A stretch of DNA of 64,000 nt from Collimonas pratensis (GCF_001584185.1 NZ_CP013234.1:4092001-4156000); one strand, 5' to 3'; numbered from the stretch's first letter, positions 1 through 9,880 are shown. Made by a program: numbers and translations. The notes: generated by a model not told the origin, from the letters alone.

Positions 1-177
1 CAGCGGAAACGCCAGCGCCGCAGGCATCTGGGTGCGGAAATCGAAGCGGTAATCGGGGCCGCCTGCTTCCAGCAGCAGCACGGTGGTGTCGGCGTCTTCC
101 GTCAGGCGGGTCGCCAGTACATTGCCGGCCGAACCGGCGCCGATGATGATGTAGTCGTATTCTTTTGCTTGTTGCAT
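1..177 (-). CDS. betA: choline dehydrogenase, N-terminal fragment
   Basis: Only the first 59 codons are inside the window; the rest lies to the left. The fragment opens with a GMC-oxidoreductase FAD-binding motif, [18 protein letters not shown], followed about 20 residues later by LLLEAGG, the end of the ADP-binding beta-alpha-beta unit. The family oxidises choline to betaine aldehyde with FAD at the inner membrane. It sits 67 bp downstream of betB on the same strand, so betI-betB-betA form one operon. The betaine setting makes choline dehydrogenase much more likely than another GMC oxidase. Confidence 0.9.
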   Translation of the reverse strand, partial: MQQAKEYDYIIIGAGSAGNVLATRLTEDADTTVLLLEAGGPDYRFDFRTQMPAALAFPL

Positions 178-244
178 GATGCTCCTTGCTTGCCGCTGCC
201 GCTTGCGCGGCAGGGTGCGGGTATCGTGATAAGACGCGACGGTT

Positions 245-1717
<1,473 letters not shown>

Positions 1718-1751
1718 GCAAATTCTCCTCAATGGGTTGCTGTCAGATAGG

Positions 1752-2369
1752 TCAAAGATCAGGCGCGTCTTTTAGGCCGGTATTCTTTGCTAGTTGGTAA
1801 TCCAGGTATTCGTAAGCCAGCCGGCGAGCCGCATCGGCATCGAAAGCCGTGCCGGCGAGGGAGCCGCGCAGCCATAAGCCATCAATCATGGCGGCCAGTC
1901 CGCGCGCGGCCTGGCGTGCTTGCGCCAGCGGCAGTTCACGCAGGAACTGGCAGCACAGGTTGGAACGCAGGCGCTGGTCATTCACATGCTGCAATCTGCG
2001 CAGCGATTCCTGGTGCATGCTGGAAGACCAGAACGCCAGCCAGGTTTTCATGACCGGGCCGCTGACCTGGCTGTCGTTGAAATTGGCGTCGACGATGGCG
2101 CGCAGGTGGGCTGCGGCGCCGGCTTCGCCTAGTTCGTCGCGGCGGCGCCGGGTATCCGCGCTCAGGTCGTGCAGGATCTGGCGCATGGTAGCTTCCAGCA
2201 AACCGCTTTTATCGCCGAAATAGTGGCTGATGATGCCGGTCGACAAGCCCGCCTGCCGGGCGATCAGGGCAATCGTGGCGTCTGCCAGGCCAACCCGGTC
2301 GATCACTTCCAGCGTCGCCTGGATCAGCTGCTTGCGGCGCAGCGGCAGCATCTCGTTTCTTTTCCTCAA
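1752..2369 (-). CDS. betI: TetR-family choline-responsive repressor BetI
   Basis: A 205-residue TetR regulator. The N-terminal helix-turn-helix occupies about residues 10-60 ([22 protein letters not shown]), very close to known BetI proteins, which repress bet genes and are relieved by choline. The best start is a TTG at 2369 with AGGAG 6 bases upstream; an ATG six codons later is the alternative. It is the first gene of betIBA and faces betT across a 260-bp region carrying a strong dyad. Confidence 0.93.
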   Translation of the reverse strand: MRKRNEMLPLRRKQLIQATLEVIDRVGLADATIALIARQAGLSTGIISHYFGDKSGLLEATMRQILHDLSADTRRRRDELGEAGAAAHLRAIVDANFNDSQVSGPVMKTWLAFWSSSMHQESLRRLQHVNDQRLRSNLCCQFLRELPLAQARQAARGLAAMIDGLWLRGSLAGTAFDADAARRLAYEYLDYQLAKNTGLKDAPDL

Positions 2370-2432
2370 CTCACTCTCCTGTTGCGTTGGCGGAAAGCGG
2401 CCCGCCCATCCGCTGCGTGAAATCAGTATAAT

Positions 2433-2462
2433 TTAAATTGATTGGACGTTCAATCAATTTAA
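2433..2462. promoter_or_regulatory. candidate BetI operator between betI and betT
   Basis: Perfect inverted repeat with 12-base arms, TTAAATTGATTG and CAATCAATTTAA, separated by 6 bases (GACGTT). It lies 63 bp upstream of betI and about 170 bp upstream of betT. It has the size and symmetry of TetR-family operators, and its core resembles the ATTGATTGGACGTTCAAT-type BetI sites. It probably controls both divergent units. BetI binding is inferred from position and symmetry. Confidence 0.82.
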
Positions 2463-2629
2463 GTTTAGGCTCTCGGAAGCAATAAATGTTTTCTTTTTAA
2501 AAACAACATCAAGTCAGAACCCGGCAATAGAATCGGAATGAGGTTTATTTAAATGCAACATCAAATACGTGTAGAAATAATGAGACAGTCAAGCCATTCA
2601 GCTATCCCAGTGCACTGCGGGCAGATCAA

Positions 2630-4219
2630 ATGAGCGCCTCTGCCGCCATCGCAGCCCAGCCAGCGAACGCGACCAGGCTCAACCGCCCGGTCTTTTTCTC
2701 GTCAGCGCTGCTGATCATCGCCTTCACCATCGTCATCATCGCTTTCCCGCAGGCATCCACCGCCTGGCTGTCGAGCGCACAGGTGACCCTGGCCAACAGT
2801 TTCGGCTGGTACTACATGCTGGTAGTGGCTGCTTACCTCGGCTTCATCATCTGGCTGGCGATATCGCCTTACGGCAAGATAAAACTGGGGGCAGACGATG
2901 AACAACCCGCCTTCAGCTACGGCGCCTGGGCCGGCATGCTGTTCTCTTCCGGGATTGGTATTTCGCTGCTCTACTTCGGCGCTTCGGAACCCCTGACGCA
3001 CTACCTGTACCCACCGCAAGGCGCAGCCGGCACGCCGGCGGCAGCCAGCCAGGCGATGACATTGACCTTTCTCCATTGGGGACTGCATGGCTGGGCCATC
3101 TATGCCCTGATCGCCGTGGCGCTGGGCTACTTCGCCTATCGCCACAAGCAGCCGCTGGCCTTACGCACGGCCTTGTATCCCTTGCTGGGCGAGCGCGTGC
3201 ACGGCGCAGCCGGCCACGCGGTGGATTGCTTCGGCATCGTGGTGACGGTGCTGGGCCTGGTCAGCAACCTCGGCATCGGTTCGCTGCAGATCAGCGCCGG
3301 CCTGGAACATCTGTTCGGACTGCAGAACAGCCATAGCTCACTGCTGGCGGTGATCATCGTGATGACCATCGTCGCCACGCTGGCGGCCATCTCCGGCATC
3401 GAGACCGGGATTCGCCGCCTGTCGAACCTGAATGTCGTGCTGTTTGCCAGCCTGCTGCTGTTCGCCTTGTCGATGGGACCGACGCTGCACCTGCTGAACG
3501 CGCTGATCCAGAATCTCGGCGACTATGTCAGCAACTTCGTCGGCAAGACTTTCGACCTGTATGCCTACGACCGCCCCAGCGACTGGCTCGGCAAGTGGAC
3601 CCTGTTCTACTGGGCCTGGTGGATTTCCTGGGCGCCATTTGTCGGCCTGTTCATTGCCCGCATCTCGCGCGGCCGCACCATCCGCGAAGTAGTGACCGGC
3701 GTGCTGCTGCTGCCGCTGGCGTTCACGCTGGTATGGCTATCTGTGTTCGGCAACAGCGCGCTGGACCTGCTGATCAATCACGGCGCCACCGAACTGAGCC
3801 AGACCGCGCTGCAGCAGCCGGCCATGACCATGTACAAATTGCTGGCGCACTACCCGTTTGGCACGGCCATGTCGGGCGTGGCGATCTTCGTCGGCTTCGT
3901 TCTGTTTTTGACGCCGGCCGATTCCGGCGCAGTGATGCTGGCCAATCTGTCGATCCGCGGAACGAGCAATGGCAACGACAGTGAAGGCGACGCGCCGCAC
4001 TGGCTGCGCATTTTCTGGTCGGCGCTGATCATGGCGGTGACGGTCGGCCTGATGTTCGCGGATAACATCAGCGCTATCCAGACCACCATCGTGCTGGCGT
4101 CCCTGCCGTTTTCAGTGGTACTGGTGCTGTACATGGTGTGCCTGCTGAAGAGCCTGCGGAGGGAATTTAAACCCGTGCTTGCTCCCTCAGCTACGGCAAA
4201 AATTGCCAGGCAAACCTGA
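2630..4219 (+). CDS. betT: BCCT-family choline/betaine transporter
   Basis: Secondary transporter importing choline (or betaine/carnitine) with H+ or Na+. At 529 residues it has twelve hydrophobic segments and the BCCT signature with the Trp-rich run WTLFYWAWWISWAPFVGLF near residue 325. It ends about 150 residues earlier than E. coli BetT, so the long C-terminal osmosensory tail is missing. Divergence from betIBA across a shared operator supports choline as substrate. No strong ribosome binding site precedes the ATG; the coding pattern and N-terminal helix support this start. A terminator follows. Confidence 0.88.
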   Translation: MSASAAIAAQPANATRLNRPVFFSSALLIIAFTIVIIAFPQASTAWLSSAQVTLANSFGWYYMLVVAAYLGFIIWLAISPYGKIKLGADDEQPAFSYGAWAGMLFSSGIGISLLYFGASEPLTHYLYPPQGAAGTPAAASQAMTLTFLHWGLHGWAIYALIAVALGYFAYRHKQPLALRTALYPLLGERVHGAAGHAVDCFGIVVTVLGLVSNLGIGSLQISAGLEHLFGLQNSHSSLLAVIIVMTIVATLAAISGIETGIRRLSNLNVVLFASLLLFALSMGPTLHLLNALIQNLGDYVSNFVGKTFDLYAYDRPSDWLGKWTLFYWAWWISWAPFVGLFIARISRGRTIREVVTGVLLLPLAFTLVWLSVFGNSALDLLINHGATELSQTALQQPAMTMYKLLAHYPFGTAMSGVAIFVGFVLFLTPADSGAVMLANLSIRGTSNGNDSEGDAPHWLRIFWSALIMAVTVGLMFADNISAIQTTIVLASLPFSVVLVLYMVCLLKSLRREFKPVLAPSATAKIARQT

Positions 4220-4280
4220 GGTGGAAATCAAGTTTTAAGACTTTCCTGCTGACCTGCTACCTGGATTGCTGATTAGACTG

Positions 4281-4317
4281 AACGACCCGCTCGCTTACGT
4301 GAGTGGGTCGTTTTTTT
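4281..4317 (+). terminator. Rho-independent terminator after betT
   Basis: Stem arms AACGACCC and GGGTCGTT, extended inward through CTC/GAG-like pairs, followed by a run of seven T. It lies 62 bp after the betT stop. Confidence 0.9.
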
Positions 4318-4334
4318 GGTCCGACAAGAAACAT

Positions 4335-4376
4335 CAAATATTCCATTGATGGAATATGCCTTTTATGGAATATTTG
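4335..4376. promoter_or_regulatory. triple half-site operator of the toxin-antitoxin remnant
   Basis: CAAATATTCCAT (4335-4346) is followed after 2 bases by the inverted ATGGAATAT (4349-4357), then by a longer inverted copy ATGGAATATTTG (4365-4376) ending 2 bases before the toxin ATG. The first and third half-sites are exact 12-base reverse complements. The position is right for autoregulation by a HigA-type antitoxin; that protein's binding is inferred. Confidence 0.75.
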
Positions 4377-4378
4377 AA

Positions 4379-4744
4379 ATGAAATGGGAAATTGAATACA
4401 CCGACGAGTTCGGCAGCTGATGGGAACCCCTAACCGAGGATGAGCAGGAATCGGTACATGCCAGTGTTAAGTTGCTGCAACTTCTGGGACCGGATTTGCG
4501 CTTTCCTTACACCAGTGGAGTCCACGGCTCCAAGCACTCACACATGCGAGAGCTGCGCACTCAGCATGCGGGTCGCCCCTAGCGCACCTTGTTCGCTTTT
4601 GATCCGCGCCGCTGCGCGATCTTGCTGATAGGGGGCGACAAAACCGGCAGCCAGCGCTGGTACGAGGCGCACGTGCCGCTTGCAGATCACCTGTACGACG
4701 AACATTTAGCCGCACTACGAAAGGAAGGACCATCAGATGGTTAA
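4379..4744 (+). pseudogene. HigB/RelE-like (phage Gp49 family) toxin, two nonsense mutations
   Basis: Reading from the ATG at 4379 gives a 121-residue RelE-superfamily toxin interrupted by two in-frame stops: TGA at 4418-4420 and TAG at 4580-4582. Around them the frame reads MKWEIEYTDEFGS-stop-WEPLTEDEQESV, then HSHMRELRTQHAGRP-stop-RTLFAFDPRR, then GSQRWYEAHVPLADHLYDEH. These match the Gp49-like family, where the stops usually correspond to Trp and Tyr, each one base away. No frameshift is needed. The natural stop at 4742-4744 overlaps the antitoxin ATG, as in intact higBA operons. The product should be inactive. Confidence 0.85.
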
Positions 4745-5058
4745 GAAATTTTCCGAACTGGAGGCCAATATGTCGCCGGCCTCACGCGCACGCGCAAATG
4801 CCAAATTCCACGCTTTGCTCGAGGAAATGCCTTTGCATGAGTTACGGCGCGCGCGGCCTGTCGCAAAAGGCCTTGGCCGAAGTGCTGCATGTCGAACAAC
4901 CGGCAATTGCTAAACTTGAGCGCCGTGCCGACATGTATATTTCCTCGCTGCGCGCTCATATTGAAGCAATGGGTGGCGAACTCGACATCATCGCCAGGTT
5001 TCCCGAGGGTGCGGTAAAAATCCAGAATTTCACCGCCCTGGCATCGGCTGAAATCTAG
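4737..5058 (+). pseudogene. XRE-family (HigA-like) antitoxin, frameshifted
   Basis: Starts at ATG 4737, overlapping the toxin 3' end by 8 bases, and reads MVKKFSELEANMSPASRARA through LLEEMPLHELRRAR. The frame is then lost in a GCGCGCG run near 4846-4856. The rest is in another frame: GLSQKALAEVLHVEQPAIAKLERR (helix-turn-helix), then MYISSLRAHIEAMGGELDI to the stop at 5056-5058. The missing two bases are most simply a slip in the CG dinucleotide run. Intact relatives of about 105 residues have both parts joined. With the toxin also broken, the module is dead. Confidence 0.82.
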
Positions 5059-5069
5059 CGTAAACATAT

Positions 5070-5104
5070 GCGGGGCCGTTCAGTTGCTGACTGAACGGCC
5101 CCGC
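5070..5104. terminator. strong hairpin between the antitoxin remnant and the permease gene
   Basis: A 15-bp perfect stem: GCGGGGCCGTTCAGT and its complement around a 5-base loop. No T-run flanks it on either side. It sits between convergent genes, so it most likely acts as a bidirectional terminator or mRNA 3' protector. The extended frame of the permease gene ends inside this stem. Confidence 0.6.
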
Positions 5105-6444
5105 GGGCAATGAAATTCTGATCGCGTGACGATCTCAGAATCCAGCTTAAGCTTTCCTCTGCCGCAGCAGCGCGTGCAAGATGATCGCACCAAAAGTCGC
5201 GGTGCCGATGCCCCCAGCGAGAATTGCCCAAGCTTCAGGGTAAAGTCGCCGGCGCCCAGCACCAGGGTCACTGCGGCCACGATCAGGTTGCGGTTGTCGG
5301 AAAAATCCACCTTGTTCTCAACCCAGATGCGCGCGCCCGAGACGGCGATCAGGCCGAACACCACGATCGAGACACCGCCCAGCACCGCGCCCGGAATGGT
5401 CTGGATCACAGCGCCGAATTTCGGCGAAAAGCCGAGGATGATCGCCAGGCAGGCCGCCACCACGAACACCAGCGTCGAATAGATTTTAGTGACCGCCATC
5501 ACGCCGATGTTTTCCGCATAGGTGGTGACGCCGGTGCCGCCGACGCTGCCAGAGACGATGGTCGCCAGACCGTCGCCGACAAAGGCGCGACCCATGTATT
5601 TGTCCAGGTTCTGGCCGGTCATGGCCGCTACTGCCTTGATATGGCCGAGATTTTCCGCCACCAGGATGATGGCGATCGGCGCCAGCAAAGCCATGGCGTC
5701 AGCTTTGAATACCGGCGCCGAGAAATGCGGGATACCGAACCATGCCGCGTTGGCGACAATCGCAAAGTCAATCGGCTTGCCGAGGCCGGCGCCGTTGGTC
5801 AGCAACGCATAGATGACATAGGCCAGCATCAGGCCGACCAGAATCAGCAAGCGCTGCAACATGCCGCGCGCGAATACCGCGACGCCGCCGACGCACAGCA
5901 CCGTGCCCAGGGCCATCCAGGCGTCGAAGTTGTTGCCGCTGACGCCCTTGACCGCGATCGGCGCCAGGTTCAGGCCGATCACCGCCACCACTGCGCCGGT
6001 GACTACCGGCGGCATCAGGGTTTCGATCCAGCGCGTGCCGATCGCCATCACCAGCACGCCGATCAGCGCATACAGCACGCCGCAGGCGATGATGCCGCCC
6101 AGCGCCACGCCCAGATTGGGATTCAAGCCATGCCCGCCGTAGGCGCTGACGGCGATCACCAGGCCGATGAAGGAGAAACTGGAACCGAGATAGCTCGGTA
6201 CCCGGCCACCCACCAGCACGAAGAACAGCAAGGTGCCGATGCCCGACATGAAGATCGCCAGGTTGGGATCGAAGCCCATCAGCAGCGGCGCCAGCACGGT
6301 CGAACCGAACATCGCCACCACGTGCTGCACGCCCATCGCAAAAGTCTGCGGCCAAGGCAGGCGTTCATCGGCGGCGATGACCTGCCCTTTGCCATCCGCT
6401 GTGCTGGCGCGCAAGCGCCAGGTGGGAAAATAAGATCCTGCCAT
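5080..6444 (-). CDS. RutG/UraA-like pyrimidine permease (NCS2), C terminus frameshifted
   Basis: NCS2 nucleobase:cation symporter of the inner membrane. The body is very close to E. coli RutG (MGVQHVVAMFGSTVLAPLLM, GGRVPSYLGSSFSFIGLV, ILVAENLGHIKAVA, SGSVGGTGVTTYAENIGVMA). The ATG at 6444 (MAGSYFPTW) has GGGAGG 5 bases upstream. Near 5211-5215 a G-run (five G on the coding strand) seems one base short. Beyond it the adjacent frame restores the family C terminus (GGIGTATFGAIILHALL) and would stop at 5147. As written, the last stretch is replaced by a polar tail ending at 5080, so the final membrane segment is altered. Substrate is probably uracil; no rut catabolic genes are nearby. Confidence 0.85.
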   Translation of the reverse strand: MAGSYFPTWRLRASTADGKGQVIAADERLPWPQTFAMGVQHVVAMFGSTVLAPLLMGFDPNLAIFMSGIGTLLFFVLVGGRVPSYLGSSFSFIGLVIAVSAYGGHGLNPNLGVALGGIIACGVLYALIGVLVMAIGTRWIETLMPPVVTGAVVAVIGLNLAPIAVKGVSGNNFDAWMALGTVLCVGGVAVFARGMLQRLLILVGLMLAYVIYALLTNGAGLGKPIDFAIVANAAWFGIPHFSAPVFKADAMALLAPIAIILVAENLGHIKAVAAMTGQNLDKYMGRAFVGDGLATIVSGSVGGTGVTTYAENIGVMAVTKIYSTLVFVVAACLAIILGFSPKFGAVIQTIPGAVLGGVSIVVFGLIAVSGARIWVENKVDFSDNRNLIVAAVTLVLGAGDFTLKLGQFSLGASAPRLLVRSSCTRCCGRGKLKLDSEIVTRSEFHCPRGRSVSN

Positions 6445-6464
6445 GAATTCCTCCCTGTATGCCG

Positions 6465-6501
6465 ACCAGCCATGTGCCGCGGGCGGGCACATGGCTGGTC
6501 G
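6465..6501 (-). promoter_or_regulatory. leader stem-loop upstream of the pyrimidine permease
   Basis: A perfect 15-bp stem, GACCAGCCATGTGCC and its complement, around a 7-base GC-rich loop. It ends about 10 bases before the GGGAGG ribosome binding site. There is no T-run, so it is not an intrinsic terminator. It may be an mRNA-stability or translational control element in the 5' leader; no ligand is assigned. Confidence 0.5.
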
Positions 6502-6612
6502 TATGATTGATTTTATTTTTAACCGGAGCTAGTGTACGAAGGCAGCCATAAAATAACAATCGCGTTCAAGGGAAATCGGGCAGAAAGCAGGAATAAATTG
6601 ACGCAACTGACA

Positions 6613-6644
6613 TAAAAAAGCACCGGCCAGCGGCACGGTGCTTT
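6613..6644 (-). terminator. terminator of the DUF1269-like membrane gene
   Basis: On the minus strand AAAGCACCG and CGGTGCTTT form the stem, followed by TTTTTTATG. It is 22 bp downstream of the stop at 6666. Confidence 0.88.
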
Positions 6645-6665
6645 GGCATCGCCAGTTCAGCGATG

Positions 6666-7184
6666 TTATGGAAAAACCGGAATATGTTTTTCAACGCCGG
6701 CAAAAGAGGCTTCCGGATGGCGTTTTTCAAGCAGTTCCTCGATCTGCGGCACGCGCTTGAACGGCACGTCGACCAGCAGCAGTATCTTGCCTTCTTCGAT
6801 TCCCGCGTGGAAGGCCTTCAGGCGCGAATTCGGCAAGGCCGCCGCCGCCATGCCCGACATCCAGCTGCCCAGCACCGCGCCGGCGAGCGTCAGCGCCACC
6901 AGCGCCAGCCAGTTCAGATGCACCCATTCAGGCGGAAAATATACCAGCCACATGCCCAACAGCAGGCCGATCACGCCGCCGGCCAGCAGGCCGACTTCCG
7001 CGCCGTTGGCCAGGTCGGTCTTATGCAGCACATTAGCTTCCGGCATATCGGCCGGCAATTTGCCGTCGGCCGCCCAAAAGTGGATATTTCGTATCCCTAC
7101 CCGCGCCAGCAACAATTCGTCCAGCATGCTACGTGCGCTGGAAACGTCCGGCAACATGAAATAAAGCCTTTGTCTGCCCAACAT
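6666..7184 (-). CDS. DUF1269-like integral membrane protein
   Basis: A 172-residue protein of unknown function. A short N-terminal soluble part (LYFMLPDVSSARSMLDELLLA) is followed by two strongly hydrophobic segments near residues 64-84 and 90-112, the latter Gly/Ala-rich (LTLAGAVLGSWMSGMAAAA). A C-terminal soluble part repeats an alpha/beta pattern (EGKILLLVDVPFKRVPQIEELLEKRHPEA). This layout is typical of small DUF1269 proteins. The start has GGAGAG 5 bases upstream. It is a single gene with its own terminator. Confidence 0.7.
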   Translation of the reverse strand: MLGRQRLYFMLPDVSSARSMLDELLLARVGIRNIHFWAADGKLPADMPEANVLHKTDLANGAEVGLLAGGVIGLLLGMWLVYFPPEWVHLNWLALVALTLAGAVLGSWMSGMAAAALPNSRLKAFHAGIEEGKILLLVDVPFKRVPQIEELLEKRHPEASFAGVEKHIPVFP

Positions 7185-7335
7185 GATGCTCTCCTATGGA
7201 CTGGTTATGCCTTCAGCATAGTCAATCGGCATGGAATCCACAAAGTCTGATTGCCGCCATGCCGTCCGCCGCTACCCGAAAATGGGAAAAATGCGACAAT
7301 CGCCGTTCAGCCAACCAATCACGATGGAAACCCCC

Positions 7336-7638
7336 ATGATCCTAGAATTAGCCGATATCCGTATCCAGCCGGGCAAGCAACAGGAGTTCGACGCCGCCAT
7401 CCAACGCGGAGTCGAGCAAATCATCAGCAAGGCCACGGGCTTTGCCGGTTACAAGGTACACAAGGGAATCGAGTCGCCGGAGCGCTATGTGCTGACCATA
7501 CTCTGGCAAACCCTGGAAAACCACACCGTGGATTTCCGCGAATCGCCGGCATTTACAGACTGGCGCGCGCTGGTAGGACCATTTTTTGCCGTGGCGCCAA
7601 CCGTCGAGCACTTTACGCTCTTGACAGAGTCACATTAA
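7336..7638 (+). CDS. antibiotic biosynthesis monooxygenase (ABM) domain protein
   Basis: About 100 residues forming one ferredoxin-like ABM domain: MILELADIRIQPGKQQEFDAAI, GFAGYKVHKGIESPERYVLTILWQ and a C-terminal PTVEHFTLL strand. The family covers small dimeric monooxygenases and stress-related proteins, and the substrate cannot be assigned. An in-frame ATG at 7324 is equally possible; neither has a clear ribosome binding site. It stands alone, convergent with the DUF3563 gene. Confidence 0.72.
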   Translation: MILELADIRIQPGKQQEFDAAIQRGVEQIISKATGFAGYKVHKGIESPERYVLTILWQTLENHTVDFRESPAFTDWRALVGPFFAVAPTVEHFTLLTESH

Positions 7639-7809
7639 TTGCAGGATGGAAAAGTAAGAAGATGTGCACTGGGCGAGCAGCAGGGCAGCCCGTTCAGACG
7701 GCTAATGCCGGCGGGATGCCCGACTGCTACGCAGCGACGATGTACTACGAGATGTTGAAACTACTGATAAAGCTATACGACTCACTGCAAACGACTGCAG
7801 CTGACTACC

Positions 7810-7832
7810 GATTGCCGGCGATTCCGGCAATC
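7810..7832. other. intergenic hairpin between convergent genes
   Basis: GATTGCCGG and CCGGCAATC form a 9-bp stem with a 5-base loop in the 228-bp gap between the ABM and DUF3563 genes. No T-run follows on either strand. The rest of the gap shows no gene. Confidence 0.4.
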
Positions 7833-7866
7833 ACGCCCAAGCTAAACGTCAAACCGTGATGCTATC

Positions 7867-8151
7867 TTAGAAACCCTTGATCCATGCTGCAGTCTGTGCG
7901 CTTTCGCGGTCCAGGCGCTGCATGCGGTATTCCAGGTCGTACAGGTCGACGGCTTCTGCCAGGTAGGCTTCCTTGCGTGCAGCTTCCGAACGCTCGTAGG
8001 CGGTACCGAGGCGCTTGAAGAATGCGGCGACCTTGCTCAGCGAGCTGACGCTTTGCACAGCAGGTGCTGCTGGACGGCTCACGACAGCAGGACGAGCCGC
8101 TGGAGCTGGACGGGCAATACTAGAATTGTTGCTGATTGTCATTGTAGACAT
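7867..8151 (-). CDS. DUF3563 family small protein
   Basis: 94 residues from an ATG at 8151 with GAGGAA 7 bases upstream. The C-terminal half (AYERSEAARKEAYLAEAVDLYDLEYRMQRLD) is the DUF3563 motif found in many Burkholderiales; function is unknown. The N-terminal part is a low-complexity Ala/Pro/Ser/Val stretch (residues 13-40), probably disordered. No membrane segment or signal peptide is seen. Confidence 0.78.
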   Translation of the reverse strand: MSTMTISNNSSIARPAPAARPAVVSRPAAPAVQSVSSLSKVAAFFKRLGTAYERSEAARKEAYLAEAVDLYDLEYRMQRLDRESAQTAAWIKGF

Positions 8152-8395
8152 GATGAATTCCTCTTTCGTTTTGCGTTCACCGCAAGCCAATTGTTGCGTC
8201 GCACAATCAGAATAGCGTTTCCCCATCAATTATCCAATTTCGATTGCCAATAGCAGTTATCAGTTTTGTGAATTTAAGGGGCTAAATGCGGTTTTACAGC
8301 GCATTCTAGGATTTGTCTTAATGTGTTGTAAAACTGCTATACAGGCACGGAAAGATGCCTGTAAACTGCAGCACCTTCCTTACAGCCTAGCTCTG

Positions 8396-9829
8396 ATGTC
8401 TAACCACACCTTCCTCTGGCACGACTACGAAACCTTCGGCGTGCAGCCGCGCCGTGACCGCCCGGCCCAGTTTGCGGCGATCCGCACCGATTCCGAGTTG
8501 AACGAGATCGGCGAACCAATCATGCTATATTGCCAACCGGCTAATGATTTCCTGCCGGATCCGCAGTCTTGCCTGATTACCGGCATCACGCCCCAGCATT
8601 GCCTGCAGCACGGCATGCCGGAATATCAGTTCGCCGCCCAGATTGAAAAAGCGTTTTCCGAACCCGGCACCATCGGCGTCGGCTACAACACCATCCGCTT
8701 CGATGATGAAGTCACGCGCTTCCTGTTCTGGCGCAACCTGATCGATCCCTATGCGCGCGAGTGGCAGAACCAGTGCGGCCGCTGGGATATCCTGGATGTG
8801 GTGCGCACTGCGTACGCGCTGCGCCCGGACGGCATCCAGTGGCCCATTAATGACGAAGGACGGCCCAGCTTCCGCCTCGAACTGCTGACCAAGGCCAATG
8901 GCCTTAGTCACGAAGCCGCGCATGATGCACTGTCCGACGTGCGGGCGACGATTGCCCTGGCGCGCCTGATCCGCCAACACCAGCCCAAGCTATTCGACTT
9001 CTGCCTGGCGCTGCACAAGAAAGACCGCGCCGGCGCTGAAATCGGCCTGCCGACGCCGCGCCCCTTCCTGCATATTTCCGGCATGTTCCCGGCCGAGCAC
9101 GGCTGCCTGGCAGTCATGTGGCCGCTCGGCGTGCATCCGACCAACAAGAATGAAATACTGGCCTGGGACCTGGCCTACGATCCGAGCGAACTGTTTGCAC
9201 TCGACGCCGACACCGTCCGCACCCGCCTGTTCAGCAAATCGGCCGACCTGCCCGAAGGCGTGACCCGGCTGCCCCTGAAATCGGTGCACCTGAACAAATC
9301 GCCGATGGTGATCAACAAGCTGCAAACGCTGTCGGCCGACATGGCGGCACAATGGGGCATCGATATTCCGCAGGCCTTGAAACATGCGGAAATCGCGGCG
9401 CAGGCGCCCGATCTGAGCGGCTTGTGGCGTCAGGTGTTCCAGCGTCCGGACGAAGGCGCAAGCGATGTCGACGAAGACTTGTACGGCGGTTTTGTCGGCA
9501 ACAACGACAGGCGCAAGCTGAACGATTTGCGCGCCATGACGCCACAAAAACTGGCAGCCGCGCATATCAGTTTTGATGACCAGCGGCTGGAAGAATTGAC
9601 TTTCCGTTACCGCGCCCGCAATTTCCCGGATACCCTGAACCCGGAAGAGCAGGAACGCTGGGAAGAACACCGCGCGGCGCGCCTGTTCGACGGCGAAGGC
9701 AAGGCGCGCACGGTCGACATGCTGTTTGAAGAGATCGACAATTTGTCGGAGACAGCCGACGAGCGCGGCGAAGAAATCCTCGGAACGCTATACGAATATG
9801 CCGAGATGATTGCGCCGGCGCGCGGATAG
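8396..9829 (+). CDS. sbcB: exodeoxyribonuclease I
   Basis: 477 residues (E. coli ExoI has 475). It is a DnaQ-fold 3'-5' exonuclease specific for single-stranded DNA, acting in recombination and mismatch repair. The acidic active-site motifs are visible: WHDYETFG (Asp/Glu, residues 8-15), YNTIRFDDEVTRFLF (Exo II) and HDALSDVRATI (Exo III His and Asp). The SH3-like and helical C-terminal regions follow. Upstream in-frame ATG codons lack family similarity. A small hairpin (8340-8363, TACAGGCA/TGCCTGTA) lies in the leader. Confidence 0.95.
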   Translation: MSNHTFLWHDYETFGVQPRRDRPAQFAAIRTDSELNEIGEPIMLYCQPANDFLPDPQSCLITGITPQHCLQHGMPEYQFAAQIEKAFSEPGTIGVGYNTIRFDDEVTRFLFWRNLIDPYAREWQNQCGRWDILDVVRTAYALRPDGIQWPINDEGRPSFRLELLTKANGLSHEAAHDALSDVRATIALARLIRQHQPKLFDFCLALHKKDRAGAEIGLPTPRPFLHISGMFPAEHGCLAVMWPLGVHPTNKNEILAWDLAYDPSELFALDADTVRTRLFSKSADLPEGVTRLPLKSVHLNKSPMVINKLQTLSADMAAQWGIDIPQALKHAEIAAQAPDLSGLWRQVFQRPDEGASDVDEDLYGGFVGNNDRRKLNDLRAMTPQKLAAAHISFDDQRLEELTFRYRARNFPDTLNPEEQERWEEHRAARLFDGEGKARTVDMLFEEIDNLSETADERGEEILGTLYEYAEMIAPARG

Positions 9830-9880
9830 CAGCACTGCCGGCAGTGCTCCACGGAGCGCAACGAAAATGATGCACAACAA

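Noticed and set aside
5224..6510. 428-codon plus-strand frame opposite the pyrimidine permease
   Set aside because: Antisense of a well-supported membrane protein; the translation is dominated by His, Arg and Gln and has no plausible fold.
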